Origin: Solirubrobacterales bacterium
Lineage (GTDB): Bacteria; Actinomycetota; Thermoleophilia; Solirubrobacterales; Solirubrobacteraceae
Length of the DNA: 53,169 bases
Direction of reading: 5' to 3'
NCBI GenBank assembly: GCA_027451345.1
Contig: DAIDJO010000085.1
Coordinates: 1-53,169, forward strand
This document shows, piece by piece, positions 10,195 to 18,441 of the stretch. The notes under the pieces are model-generated. The model saw only the letters and a program-made list of their open reading frames with translations. It had not been told where the DNA came from and did no database searches. Numbering within the stretch: position 1 is the stretch's first letter; every line of letters starts with the position of its first letter. Made by a program: the position numbers and the translations under genes.

Positions 10195-12326
10195 TGCTCG
10201 GGCCGGTCGACGAGCGGACCCCGCCGATGACGCCGCAGCTGGCGCTGCGCGTCGCGATGATCGGCGGTCTGGCCCTGCTCATCTTCGCGATCATCTTCTT
10301 CCGGCTCTGGTTCCTGCAGGTGCTCTCCGGCACCCGGTACGTGGCCGAGGCGACGAGCACGCACACGCGCTACGTGCCCGTCGCCGCCCCGCGCGGGGAG
10401 ATCGTCGACGCCGCCGGCAACCCCCTCGTGCAGTCGGTGCGCGTGCCCTCGATCCAGATCGCCCCCCGCAGCCTCCCCGGCCAGGTCGTGCTCGACTACG
10501 CGCAGAAGCTGCCCGTGATCATCCCCGCGCAGCAGGACGACCCGCTGTTCGCCCGGCTCGCCCGCCTGCTCGGCTTCTCCACGCGTCCGCACCCGTGCAC
10601 CTACCGCGTGTACCTCGCGACCGGGCCGGTGCTCTACCACACCCGGCTGGCCACCATTCCCTGCCGGATCGCCGAGAGCGTCGCCCAGGCCCCGTTCGCC
10701 AACGTCACGATCAAGACGAACGTCCCGACCTACGTCCAGGACTACATCGTCGAGCGCAACGCGCAGTTCCGCGGCGTCCTCACCCAGGACACCTATGTGC
10801 GCCGCTACACGCTCGGCGACGCCGGCGCCCAGATCTTCGGCACGCTCGGACAGCTCACGCAGGCCGAGCAGCGCTACTACAAGGGCGTCCAGCTCGGCGA
10901 CATCGTCGGCCAGTCGGGCCTCGAGTCCCAGTACAACCAGTACCTCCAGGGCATCGACGGCACCGAGGGCGTGAAGGTGGACGCGCAGGGCCAGTTCCAG
11001 GGGTACGCGCGCGGCACCCCGGCCCAGATCGGCGACACGCTGAAGCTGTCGCTCAACGCCCGGCTCGAGCAGGTCGGGCAGCAGGCGCTTCAGGATTCGG
11101 TCAACGCGACGCCCGGCTCGACCGGCGGCGCGTTCGTCGCCATGAACCCGCAGAACGGCCAGATCTACGGGATGGGATCGGTCCCGAGCTACAACCCGCG
11201 CGCCACCTCGGCCGGCATCTCGTACAAGGAGCTCGCCTACCTCGACAACCCGAAGAACAACTCGCCGCTGCTCAACCGGGCGATCCAGGGCGCCGGACCC
11301 GACGGCTCGACGTTCAAGGTGATCACCGCGACCGCCGCCCTGCAGAGCGGGGACTGGGGCCTCAACCAGATCTACGACGACACCGGCTCCTTCTGCTTCG
11401 CCCACACGAGCGTCTCGCAGTGCCGACACAACGCCGGCAACGCCGCATACGGGCCGATCGGCCTCGTGTTCGCGATCCAGGACTCGGTCGACACGTTCTT
11501 CTACAACCTCGGCTACCGGCTCGACCTCGGGCCGATCGCCACCTGGGCGCACCCGAACGGGGGAGCGCTGCAGCAGTGGGCCTGGAAGTACGGCATCGGC
11601 CGGCCGACCGGGATCGACCTCCCCGGCGAGGTGACCGGCGCGATGGCCTCGCCCCGGATGTTCCTCGGCCTGTGGCAGCAGGAGATGGAGTGCGAGCACG
11701 CGACCGGGCCGTACAAGGGCCACCCGAAGCACCCCGCGGTGGTCCAGAACGGCACGGTCCTCTCCGGCGGCTGCGGCATCGCGAACACGAAGTACTGGAC
11801 GATCGGGGACAACGTCAACGCCGGCGTCGGCCAGGGCGACGTGCAGGTCACGCCGATCCAGCTCGCCGTCGTCTACGCCGCGGTCGCCAACGGCGGCAAC
11901 ATCGTCACCCCGCACCTCGCGCAGAGCGTCCTCTCGCCGACCGGCCAGGTGATCGCCAACATCAACCCGGGGATCCGCCGGCGCCTGCACATCGACCCGG
12001 TCTACCTCTCCGCGATCCAGCAGGGCCTGCGCCAGGCGGTCACCTCGGGCACCTCGGCGGACACGCTCGGCAACTTCCCCCAGCAGGTGTACGGCAAGAC
12101 CGGCACCGCGCAGTACTTCAACGCCCAGAACCAGGAGCAGGACTACGCCTGGTACGCCTGCTACGTGCCCGCCACGGCCACCAGCAAGCCGATCGTCGTC
12201 GTCGTCTGGGTGGAGAAGGGCGGCTACGGCGACGTCGCCGCGGCGCCGGTGGCCCGGATGATCCTCGGCCAGTGGTTCTACGGCAAGCCGGGCTCGTTCA
12301 AGGTCGGGGCCAACAAGACGCTATGA
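10194..12326 (+). CDS. mrdA: Penicillin-binding protein 2 (elongation transpeptidase)
   Basis: This class B PBP crosslinks peptidoglycan during side-wall growth, working with the glycosyltransferase RodA. The 710-residue protein has an N-terminal transmembrane helix (about residues 20-45), a pedestal domain and a transpeptidase domain. The active site is complete: STFK (Ser372, Lys375), SVD (431-433, in place of SxN, as in other PBP2s) and KTG (635-637). Six cysteines fall in three closely spaced pairs on the extracytoplasmic side (C135/C157, C401/C410, C500/C527), plus C656; this is unusual for PBP2 and suggests disulfides. The start overlaps the mreD stop and the stop overlaps the rodA ATG. 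Confidence 0.96.
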   Translation: MLGPVDERTPPMTPQLALRVAMIGGLALLIFAIIFFRLWFLQVLSGTRYVAEATSTHTRYVPVAAPRGEIVDAAGNPLVQSVRVPSIQIAPRSLPGQVVLDYAQKLPVIIPAQQDDPLFARLARLLGFSTRPHPCTYRVYLATGPVLYHTRLATIPCRIAESVAQAPFANVTIKTNVPTYVQDYIVERNAQFRGVLTQDTYVRRYTLGDAGAQIFGTLGQLTQAEQRYYKGVQLGDIVGQSGLESQYNQYLQGIDGTEGVKVDAQGQFQGYARGTPAQIGDTLKLSLNARLEQVGQQALQDSVNATPGSTGGAFVAMNPQNGQIYGMGSVPSYNPRATSAGISYKELAYLDNPKNNSPLLNRAIQGAGPDGSTFKVITATAALQSGDWGLNQIYDDTGSFCFAHTSVSQCRHNAGNAAYGPIGLVFAIQDSVDTFFYNLGYRLDLGPIATWAHPNGGALQQWAWKYGIGRPTGIDLPGEVTGAMASPRMFLGLWQQEMECEHATGPYKGHPKHPAVVQNGTVLSGGCGIANTKYWTIGDNVNAGVGQGDVQVTPIQLAVVYAAVANGGNIVTPHLAQSVLSPTGQVIANINPGIRRRLHIDPVYLSAIQQGLRQAVTSGTSADTLGNFPQQVYGKTGTAQYFNAQNQEQDYAWYACYVPATATSKPIVVVVWVEKGGYGDVAAAPVARMILGQWFYGKPGSFKVGANKTL

Positions 12327-13525
12327 GCGTGACGCCGATCAAGATCAGCGAGGAACCGGCGCGCGCCCGACCGATGACGCACCTGCTGCGGATCGACCCG
12401 TGGTTGCTCTTCGCCGCGATCGGTCTCTCCTGCTGCTCGGTCGTCGTCCTGCACGCCCTCAACCTCCCCCCGTACGTGGGGGAGTACAAGCGTCAGGCCG
12501 AGTACGCCGCGCTCGGAATCGTCGTGTCGCTCGTCATCAGCCGCTTCGACTACTCGCGGTTGCGGGAATTCCGCTACGTGATCTACGGGCTGACGATCTT
12601 CCTGAACGTCGTCGTCTTCGCCTTCTCGGCGCCCGGCGGCAACGCGGGTGGCTCGCAGCGGCGCATCCCGTTGCCCGGCTTCACCTTCCAGTCCTCCGCC
12701 TTTGGCCTGGTGCTGCTGATCCTCGCCATCTCCGCCTTTGCCGTGGAACGCTCGCGGCGCTTCAGCGAGCACCGCACCACCGCGCGGATCCTGCTCATCG
12801 GCCTCGTCCCCGCGATGATCGTGATGGCCCAGCCGGACCTCGGCGACGCGCTCGTCTACGGGGTGATCTCGGTCGCGGTGCTGTTCTTCCTCGGTGTCAG
12901 CTGGAAGCACCTCGCCGCCGTCGGCGGGCTCGTCGTGATCGCCGCCGTGGCGGTGCTGACGGTCGCCCCGGCGCTCGGCGTCCACGTCCTCAAGCAGTAC
13001 CAGGTCGACCGCCTCACCACATTCGTCAACCCGCCCGCGCAGTGCAACGGCACCACGAACCCCACCGCCTACCAGACGTGTGAGGGACTGATCGCGATCG
13101 GTTCCGGCCAGAAGACCGGAACCGGCCCGACTCGCGCCAGCCAGGCGACCGGCGGGTTCATCCCCGAGGCCGACAGCGACTTCGTCTTCGCCTCACTCGG
13201 GGAGATGTACGGCTTCGCCGGAGCCGCCGTCGTCCTGTCGTTGTATGCGCTGCTCATCTGGCGCACGTTACGCATCGTGACGATGGCCAAGAACCTCTAC
13301 GGAACGTTGATCGCCGGGTCGATCCTGGCGATGTTCATGTTCCAGATCTTCCTGACCATCGGCATGAACCTCGGAATCGCACCGGTGACCGGCATCCCGC
13401 TGCCGCTCGTGGCCTACGGCGGCTCATCGGTGCTCACGACCTTCATCGCCATCGGCCTGCTGCAGTCGATTCACGTCCAGGCTCGGATGTCATCGGCCGG
13501 CAAGGCGAGGGTTCTCATCGTCTGA
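12323..13525 (+). CDS. rodA: Peptidoglycan glycosyltransferase RodA (SEDS family)
   Basis: RodA polymerises lipid II into glycan strands. The ATG at 12323 overlaps the mrdA stop (ATGA) and gives 400 residues with about ten transmembrane helices. SEDS hallmarks include QPDLGDA (170-176), IAIGSG (257-262) and IPEADSDFVF (280-289), in which Asp286 corresponds to the catalytic aspartate of the family. The large extracellular loop has a cysteine pair, C241 and C253 (QCNGTTNPTAYQTC), which ordinary RodA loops lack; the partner PBP2 is also enriched in cysteine pairs. The gene ends directly at a strong hairpin. A longer open frame upstream of 12323 is a shadow of mrdA. Confidence 0.96.
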   Translation: MSVTPIKISEEPARARPMTHLLRIDPWLLFAAIGLSCCSVVVLHALNLPPYVGEYKRQAEYAALGIVVSLVISRFDYSRLREFRYVIYGLTIFLNVVVFAFSAPGGNAGGSQRRIPLPGFTFQSSAFGLVLLILAISAFAVERSRRFSEHRTTARILLIGLVPAMIVMAQPDLGDALVYGVISVAVLFFLGVSWKHLAAVGGLVVIAAVAVLTVAPALGVHVLKQYQVDRLTTFVNPPAQCNGTTNPTAYQTCEGLIAIGSGQKTGTGPTRASQATGGFIPEADSDFVFASLGEMYGFAGAAVVLSLYALLIWRTLRIVTMAKNLYGTLIAGSILAMFMFQIFLTIGMNLGIAPVTGIPLPLVAYGGSSVLTTFIAIGLLQSIHVQARMSSAGKARVLIV

Positions 13526-13527
13526 CC

Positions 13528-13560
13528 GGTGGGGGCCGGCGCACGTCGCCGGCCCCCACC
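13528..13560 (+). terminator. Perfect 14-bp hairpin after rodA
   Basis: GGTGGGGGCCGGCG (13528-13541) and its exact complement (13547-13560) flank a 5-nt loop, starting 2 nt after the rodA stop. No T-run follows. It is a likely terminator of the mre operon. Confidence 0.8.
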
Positions 13561-13618
13561 GCCCCACTTGGCCTGAGCGCTTCGAGCCTCGGGCGGACAA
13601 CTCCAAAAGGAACACAAC

Positions 13619-15913
13619 GTGAAGAAGCAAGTGTTGGTGAGCGTCGACCGCGGCGAGACACGGGTCGCGCTGCTGGAGGGAACCGGCGATCCGTCGGCCC
13701 GTACCGCGACCCCCGCCACCGGGTCCCGCCGCCGTCGGCGCTCCGGCAACCCGGCGGCCGGCTACAGCGTCGCCGAGCTCTATCTGGAGCGCCGCGGCGC
13801 CCGCTCGATCGTCGGCAACATCTACAAGGGCCGCGTGGACAACGTCCTGCCGGGCCTCGAGGCCGCGTTCGTCGACATCGGACTGGACAAGAACGGCTTC
13901 CTGCACGTCGATGAGATCGTGCTGCCGGGCGTCGAGGCGCCCCGCCGGGGCCGCGGCTCCGGCCGTGAGGCCACCCAGATCTCCGACCTGCTGAAGCCCG
14001 GGCAGGAGATCGTCGTGCAGGTCGTCAAGGATCCGCTGAAGACGAAGGGCGCCCGCCTGTCGATGGATCTGACGATCGCCGGCCGCTACATGGTGTACGC
14101 CCCCTACGGCGAGGGGGTCGGCGTCTCCCGCCGCCTCGACGACCGCGAGCGCGACCGCCTGCGCAAGGAGGCCGCCAAGCTCGATCTCAAGGGCGCCGGC
14201 GCGATCATCCGCACCGCCGCGCAGGGGGCCAAGCGGCCCGACCTCGAGCGCGAGCTGCTGTACCTCTTCAAGCTCAACGAGGTCCTGCAGAAGCGCGTCG
14301 CGGACACCGACGCCCCCGCCCTCGTCTTCCAGGAGGCCGACCTGTCCGTCCGCGTCGTGCGCGACATCTACTCCGGGGAGTTCGAGCGGGCCGTCGTCGA
14401 CGACGAGAAACAGCACCACCGTCTCGTCTCCTTCTTCTCGCGCACCGCGCCGGAGCTCGTCGACCACGTCGAGCTGTGGACCGACGAGCGTCCGCTGTTC
14501 GAGACCTTCGGCGTGGACAAGGTGCTCGACTCCACGCTCTCCCGCCGCGTCGACCTGCCGAGCGGCGGCTACCTGATCATCGACTACGCCGAGGCGCTCA
14601 CCGTCATCGACGTCAACTCGGGCAGCTTCACGGGCAAGGGCAAGAGCGCCCGGCTCGAGGACACGATCACCAAGACGAACCTCGAGGCGGCCGATGAGGT
14701 CGTGCGGCAGCTGCGCCTGCGCGACATCGGCGGGATCATCGTCATCGACTTCATCGACATGGCCCGGGCCCGCAACCGCGATGCGGTGCTCAAGACCCTG
14801 CGCAAGGCGCTCGACGAGGACCGCACCAAGACCTTCGTGGTCGAGATCTCGCCCCTCGGCCTCGTGGAGATGACGCGTCAGAACGTCACCGAGGGCGTGC
14901 GCGAGATCATGACCCGCCCGTGCCCCACCTGCCACGGCGAGGGGGTGATCAAGTCCGAGGAGACGATCGCGATCGAGTTCGAGCGGCGGATGCGCGACCT
15001 CGCGACCGAGGTGCAGGCCGAGGCGCTGCTCATCCAGATGAACCCGCGCGTCAGCCAGGAGTTCACCGGCCACGACGCGCGCGTGCTGCGCGCGATCGAG
15101 GCCGACACCGGGAAGTGGTTCCACTTCGAGGGGTCCGAGGGGCTCCCGCTCGAGCACTTCGCCGTGCTGATGGAGGCCGACCGCGAGCAGGTGCTCGAGC
15201 GGGCCCTCCCGTTCCGCGAGGGCGAGGAGGTCTACCTCGAGATCATCGAGCCGCACATGTACAGCGCCGGCGATGCCGTCGCCAAGGTCGACGGGTACAT
15301 CATCTCGGTGAAGGGGGCCGAGGATTCGGTGGGACTCAAGCGCCTCGTGCGCATCGAGCAGGTCGGCCGGACCGAGGCCGTCGCCGTGCTGATCGATCAG
15401 CCGCCGGTGAAGCGCGAGCCGGTGAAGCCCGAACCGGCGAAGCCGGCCGCCACCCGGCGCCGGCGCACCGCGGCGCGGCCGACCGCGGAGGCGGGCGCGC
15501 CCGCCAGCGCAGCGGAGGCCATCGGTGACGACGACCGGCTCGAGCCCACCGTCGAGGAGGTCGCGGCCGCCGTCGAGGCGGCCGACGACGCCCCGGAGAC
15601 GGCGCCCAAGCCGCGCGCGACCCGCGGCCGCGGACGGGCCCGCCGGACCGTGACGGACGCCGAGGAGCCCGCCGGCGGGCCGGCGGCCGAACCGGCCGAG
15701 GAGCCCGCCGCCGACGCGGATGGGGCCGCCCCCGATGCGGATGGCGCCGCCGCTGCTACCGTGAGCGGCAATGGAGCCGTCGGTGAGCCGGACGGAACCG
15801 GCGCGGATGGCGTAGAATCCTCCGTCCGGCGCCGTGGCCGGCGCGGAGGGCGCCGGAGTTCCACGGCCTCAGCCGGCGCGGCTGCATCGGCCGACGAATC
15901 TTCCTCAGAGTGA
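13619..15913 (+). CDS. rng: Ribonuclease E/G
   Basis: This endoribonuclease cleaves single-stranded AU-rich RNA in mRNA decay and rRNA maturation. The 764-residue protein has an S1 domain interrupted by an RNase-H-like insertion (about 45-140), and a catalytic domain with metal-binding aspartates in VIDVNSG (Asp331) and IVIDFIDM (Asp377). The zinc-link is CPTC (Cys435, Cys438), which in this family joins dimers. Residues from about 590 to the end are low-complexity, alternating basic TRRRRTAAR-type and acidic, alanine-rich stretches, as expected for a disordered scaffold arm. The GTG start is preceded by AAAAGGA. It is first in rng-rplU-rpmA, a common actinobacterial order. Confidence 0.96.
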   Translation: MKKQVLVSVDRGETRVALLEGTGDPSARTATPATGSRRRRRSGNPAAGYSVAELYLERRGARSIVGNIYKGRVDNVLPGLEAAFVDIGLDKNGFLHVDEIVLPGVEAPRRGRGSGREATQISDLLKPGQEIVVQVVKDPLKTKGARLSMDLTIAGRYMVYAPYGEGVGVSRRLDDRERDRLRKEAAKLDLKGAGAIIRTAAQGAKRPDLERELLYLFKLNEVLQKRVADTDAPALVFQEADLSVRVVRDIYSGEFERAVVDDEKQHHRLVSFFSRTAPELVDHVELWTDERPLFETFGVDKVLDSTLSRRVDLPSGGYLIIDYAEALTVIDVNSGSFTGKGKSARLEDTITKTNLEAADEVVRQLRLRDIGGIIVIDFIDMARARNRDAVLKTLRKALDEDRTKTFVVEISPLGLVEMTRQNVTEGVREIMTRPCPTCHGEGVIKSEETIAIEFERRMRDLATEVQAEALLIQMNPRVSQEFTGHDARVLRAIEADTGKWFHFEGSEGLPLEHFAVLMEADREQVLERALPFREGEEVYLEIIEPHMYSAGDAVAKVDGYIISVKGAEDSVGLKRLVRIEQVGRTEAVAVLIDQPPVKREPVKPEPAKPAATRRRRTAARPTAEAGAPASAAEAIGDDDRLEPTVEEVAAAVEAADDAPETAPKPRATRGRGRARRTVTDAEEPAGGPAAEPAEEPAADADGAAPDADGAAAATVSGNGAVGEPDGTGADGVESSVRRRGRRGGRRSSTASAGAAASADESSSE
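15813..15818 (+). promoter_or_regulatory. Candidate internal promoter for rplU-rpmA
   Basis: TAGAAT, five of six matches to the -10 consensus, lies inside the 3' end of rng, about 98 nt before the rplU ATG. No strong -35 is seen. It could uncouple ribosomal protein supply from rng expression. Confidence 0.3.
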
Positions 15914-15915
15914 TC

Positions 15916-16278
15916 ATGTACGCAATCGTCAAGACAGGCGGCAAGCAATACCGCGTCCAGGAGGGTGAGAACCTGCTCGTCGAGCGGTTGCCCGCCCAGG
16001 ACGGCGAGAGCGTGTCGCTCACACCGCTGCTCTACGTCAACGGTGACCAGGTGCTCGATGGCGAGGACCTCGCCAAGGTCCAGGTCGCCGCGACGGTCAT
16101 CGGCCACGAGCGTGGCCCGAAGCTCCGTGTCGTCAAGTTCAAGCCCAAGCGTGGCTACAAGCGCCGTAACGGGCACCGCCAGGAACTGACGCGGATCCAG
16201 ATCGACAACATCAAGCTGGCCGGAGCCTCGCGCTCGAAGGCCAAGGCTGCCGCCCAGGAGGCCGAAGATGGCGCATAA
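15916..16278 (+). CDS. rplU: 50S ribosomal protein L21
   Basis: L21 binds 23S rRNA in the large subunit. I choose ATG 15916 because L21 proteins begin [14 protein letters not shown]; an in-frame GTG at 15910 would add two residues only. The resulting 120 residues cover the whole family, with the [16 protein letters not shown] rRNA-contact motif and an alanine-lysine tail. The start lies 2 nt after the rng stop, and the end overlaps rpmA by 11 nt. Confidence 0.97.
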   Translation: MYAIVKTGGKQYRVQEGENLLVERLPAQDGESVSLTPLLYVNGDQVLDGEDLAKVQVAATVIGHERGPKLRVVKFKPKRGYKRRNGHRQELTRIQIDNIKLAGASRSKAKAAAQEAEDGA

Positions 16279-16528
16279 GAAGGGCCTCGGCTCATCCCGC
16301 AACGGCCGCGACTCAAACGCGCAGCGCCTCGGCGTGAAGGTCTTCGCCGGCCAGAAGGTGACCGGCGGCGAGATCATCGTGCGTCAGCGCGGGACCCGCT
16401 TCAAGCCCGGCGACGGGGTCGGCATCGGCAAGGACGACACGATCTTCGCCAAGTCCGCGGGCGTCGTGCAGTTCAACACCGGCCGTCGCGGCCGCGTGAT
16501 CTCGGTCGAGCCGGGCGACGCGGCCTGA
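16268..16528 (+). CDS. rpmA: 50S ribosomal protein L27
   Basis: L27 reaches the peptidyl transferase centre with its N-terminus. The 86-residue sequence begins [16 protein letters not shown] and contains [20 protein letters not shown], both characteristic. There is no N-terminal cleavable extension of the kind found in Firmicutes. The ATG lies within the last codons of rplU, an 11-nt overlap that suggests coupled translation. A perfect hairpin follows, separating it from the convergent mscL. Confidence 0.98.
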   Translation: MAHKKGLGSSRNGRDSNAQRLGVKVFAGQKVTGGEIIVRQRGTRFKPGDGVGIGKDDTIFAKSAGVVQFNTGRRGRVISVEPGDAA

Positions 16529-16536
16529 CGGCGTCC

Positions 16537-16562
16537 GAGCGGCGCGGTTCCCCGCGCCGCTC
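16537..16562. terminator. 11-bp hairpin between rpmA and mscL
   Basis: GAGCGGCGCGG (16537-16547) pairs exactly with CCGCGCCGCTC (16552-16562) around a TTCC loop. It lies between convergent genes and could stop transcription in both directions. There is no T-run. Confidence 0.7.
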
Positions 16563-16578
16563 ACGCACGACCGGCTGA

Positions 16579-17016
16579 TCAGACCAGGCCGGCCTCCGCG
16601 CCGAGTCCCGGCGCCTCGCTCAGCACCGCGGTGCACTGCGGGCAGCGGCGGGCCGCCACGGGGATCTTGGTGGTGCACTCCGGGCAGTCCTTCACGCTCG
16701 GGTCGCCCGTCGACCGGCGGCTGTCCCAGGCCTCGTAGGGCTTCACGACGAAGAAGAACACGGCGGCCGCCGTCGTGACGAACGTGAAGACCGCGTTGAT
16801 GAAGTCGCCGTAGAGGAAATGGCTCGAGTTGATCGTGAACGACAGCGCGCCGAAGTTCGGCTTGCCGACGATCAGCGCGATGATCGGAGTGATGAGGTCG
16901 GCGATGAACGCCTTCATCAGCGCGGAGAAGACGACCCCTATGACGAACGCGACCGCCAGCGTCACGAGGTTGCCCTTCACCAGGAACTTCTTGAAGTCTT
17001 CGATGATCGACCTCAC
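16579..17016 (-). CDS. mscL: Large-conductance mechanosensitive channel with C-terminal zinc ribbon
   Basis: MscL opens under membrane tension to release solutes during osmotic downshock. The 145-residue protein has the MscL N-terminal helix (IIEDFKKFLVKGNLVTLAVAF), a first transmembrane helix at about 16-45 and a second at about 70-92. After VKPYEAW the usual cytoplasmic helix bundle is replaced by a zinc ribbon with C111, C114, C125 and C128 (CPECTTKIPVAARRCPQC). The GTG start is preceded by GGAAGGTGGGGAC. It is convergent with rpmA and divergent from obg. The ribbon is an uncommon addition and could bind zinc or a partner protein; that part is inference. Confidence 0.92.
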   Translation of the reverse strand: MRSIIEDFKKFLVKGNLVTLAVAFVIGVVFSALMKAFIADLITPIIALIVGKPNFGALSFTINSSHFLYGDFINAVFTFVTTAAAVFFFVVKPYEAWDSRRSTGDPSVKDCPECTTKIPVAARRCPQCTAVLSEAPGLGAEAGLV

Positions 17017-17051
17017 GTCCCCACCTTCCCGGTTGGTTGCTCAGTGCTCAC

Positions 17052-17061
17052 AGCCTAAGCT
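17052..17061. promoter_or_regulatory. Overlapping divergent -10 elements, mscL and obg
   Basis: AGCCTAAGCT contains TAAGCT reading toward obg (17056-17061) and TAGGCT reading toward mscL (17057-17052). For obg, a TTGGTT lies 17 nt upstream as a partial -35. Leaders would be about 40 nt (obg) and about 28 nt (mscL). Confidence 0.4.
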
Positions 17062-17106
17062 CCGCCCCGGATCCCCGGTGAAAACCCCGAACACACCCAC
17101 CCAGCC

Positions 17107-18429
17107 ATGAAGGACAGAGCGCGCATCCACGTCCAGGCCGGCGGCGGCGGCGACGGTTGCATGAGCTTCCGGCGCGAGGCCCATGTGCCCAAGGGCGGCC
17201 CGGACGGGGGCGATGGCGGCCGAGGGGGCGACGTCGTGCTCGTCTGCGACGACTCCTACCGGGACCTCGAGCACTTCCGCCGGCAGTCCCACTTCAGGGC
17301 CCGCCGCGGCGCTCACGGCCAGGGCGCGCAGCGCCACGGCGCGGACGGCGAGACGCTGGTGATCCCGGTCCCGCCCGGCACCGAGGTGCTCGTCGAGGCC
17401 GACGGCACCCAGCACGACCTGCTGCGACCGGGGCAGCGCGCCGTCGTCGTCCGGGGCGGACCGGGCGGCCGCGGGAACCGCCACTTCTCGAGCTCGACCC
17501 GTCAGAGCCCGCGCTTCGCCGAGCGGGGGCTCGCCGGCGACGAGAGCTGGCTCACCCTGCAGCTGAAGCTGCTCGCCGACGTCGGCCTCGTCGGGTTGCC
17601 GAACGCCGGCAAGTCCTCGCTCATCTCGGTCCTCACGCGCGCCACCCCGAAGGTGGCCGACTACCCGTTCACGACGCTGACGCCGGTGCTCGGCACGCTC
17701 CACCGCGACGATCGGCAGCTCGTCATCGCCGACATCCCCGGGTTGATCGAGGGGGCGGCCGACGGCGTCGGGCTCGGACATGACTTCCTCGCCCACGTCG
17801 AGCGGACCCGCCTGCTCGTGCACGTGCTCGACCTCGCCCCGCTCGACGGCTCCGACCCGGTGGGCAACTTCGCGACGGTCGAGCGGGAGCTCGCTCTCTA
17901 CCAGGAGCGCCTCGCGACGCTGCCGCGCATCGTCGCGCTCTCCAAGGCGGATCTGGTCACGCCCGAGCAGGGCCGCGAGGCGCGCACCCGCTGGCAGGAG
18001 CGGGTCGGGGAGGACATCCCGGTGATCCTCACCTCGTCGGCCACGCGGCAGGGGCTCGACGAGCTCGCCACCGAGCTGCTGCGCCGGGTGCCGGTGCTCG
18101 GCGCCGATGACGACAGTGGGGGCCAGCGGGCCCCCACTGGAGAGCTCGACGCCCGGACCGGGATCGACGATCTGCCCGAGCATCGAGTCTTCCGGCCCGC
18201 GCCGAGCCGCGGATTCCGCGTCACGCGCACCGCCGAGGGCGCGTATCGCGTCGAGGGCGAGGGGGTCGACAAGCTCGTCGCGCGCTACGACCTCGACAAC
18301 GAGGACGCCCTGCAGCATCTCGAGCGGCGCCTGCGCGGGCTCGGGGTGATCCGCGCGCTCGAGGCCGCCGGCTTCGAGGCGGGGGATGATGTCGAGATCG
18401 GCGGCGTCGTCTTCGAGCTCGACCCGTAA
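17107..18429 (+). CDS. obg: GTPase Obg
   Basis: Obg is a ribosome-associated GTPase involved in 50S assembly and stress response. The 440-residue protein has the glycine-rich Obg fold (1-158), with repeats such as GGGGDGCMSFRREAHVPKGG, a G domain with G1 at GLPNAGKS (163-170) and a C-terminal OCT domain from about 345. The linker between the last two is encoded in part by a perfect 11-bp inverted repeat (18114-18139), which is odd for coding DNA. It heads obg-proB-proA-nadD-rsfS. No Shine-Dalgarno is obvious before the ATG. Confidence 0.97.
   Translation: MKDRARIHVQAGGGGDGCMSFRREAHVPKGGPDGGDGGRGGDVVLVCDDSYRDLEHFRRQSHFRARRGAHGQGAQRHGADGETLVIPVPPGTEVLVEADGTQHDLLRPGQRAVVVRGGPGGRGNRHFSSSTRQSPRFAERGLAGDESWLTLQLKLLADVGLVGLPNAGKSSLISVLTRATPKVADYPFTTLTPVLGTLHRDDRQLVIADIPGLIEGAADGVGLGHDFLAHVERTRLLVHVLDLAPLDGSDPVGNFATVERELALYQERLATLPRIVALSKADLVTPEQGREARTRWQERVGEDIPVILTSSATRQGLDELATELLRRVPVLGADDDSGGQRAPTGELDARTGIDDLPEHRVFRPAPSRGFRVTRTAEGAYRVEGEGVDKLVARYDLDNEDALQHLERRLRGLGVIRALEAAGFEAGDDVEIGGVVFELDP
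18114..18139 (+). repeat. Perfect inverted repeat inside obg
   Basis: CAGTGGGGGCC (18114-18124) and GGCCCCCACTG (18129-18139) surround the loop AGCG. The core GTGGGGGCC/GGCCCCCAC is identical to the core of the rodA terminator stem. It encodes the flexible linker between the G and OCT domains. Confidence 0.7.
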
Positions 18430-18432
18430 CCT
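18427..18432 (+). promoter_or_regulatory. -10 element TAACCT for proB, leaderless type
   Basis: TAACCT starts with the obg stop codon TAA and ends 9 nt before the proB ATG. No Shine-Dalgarno lies between. It could give a separate leaderless proB transcript. Confidence 0.5.
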
Positions 18433-18441
18433 GGCGGGCGC

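Noticed and set aside
10595-13525. 976-codon frame covering mrdA and rodA
   Set aside because: Only the part from ATG 12323 is real (rodA). The upstream part is the wrong frame of mrdA.
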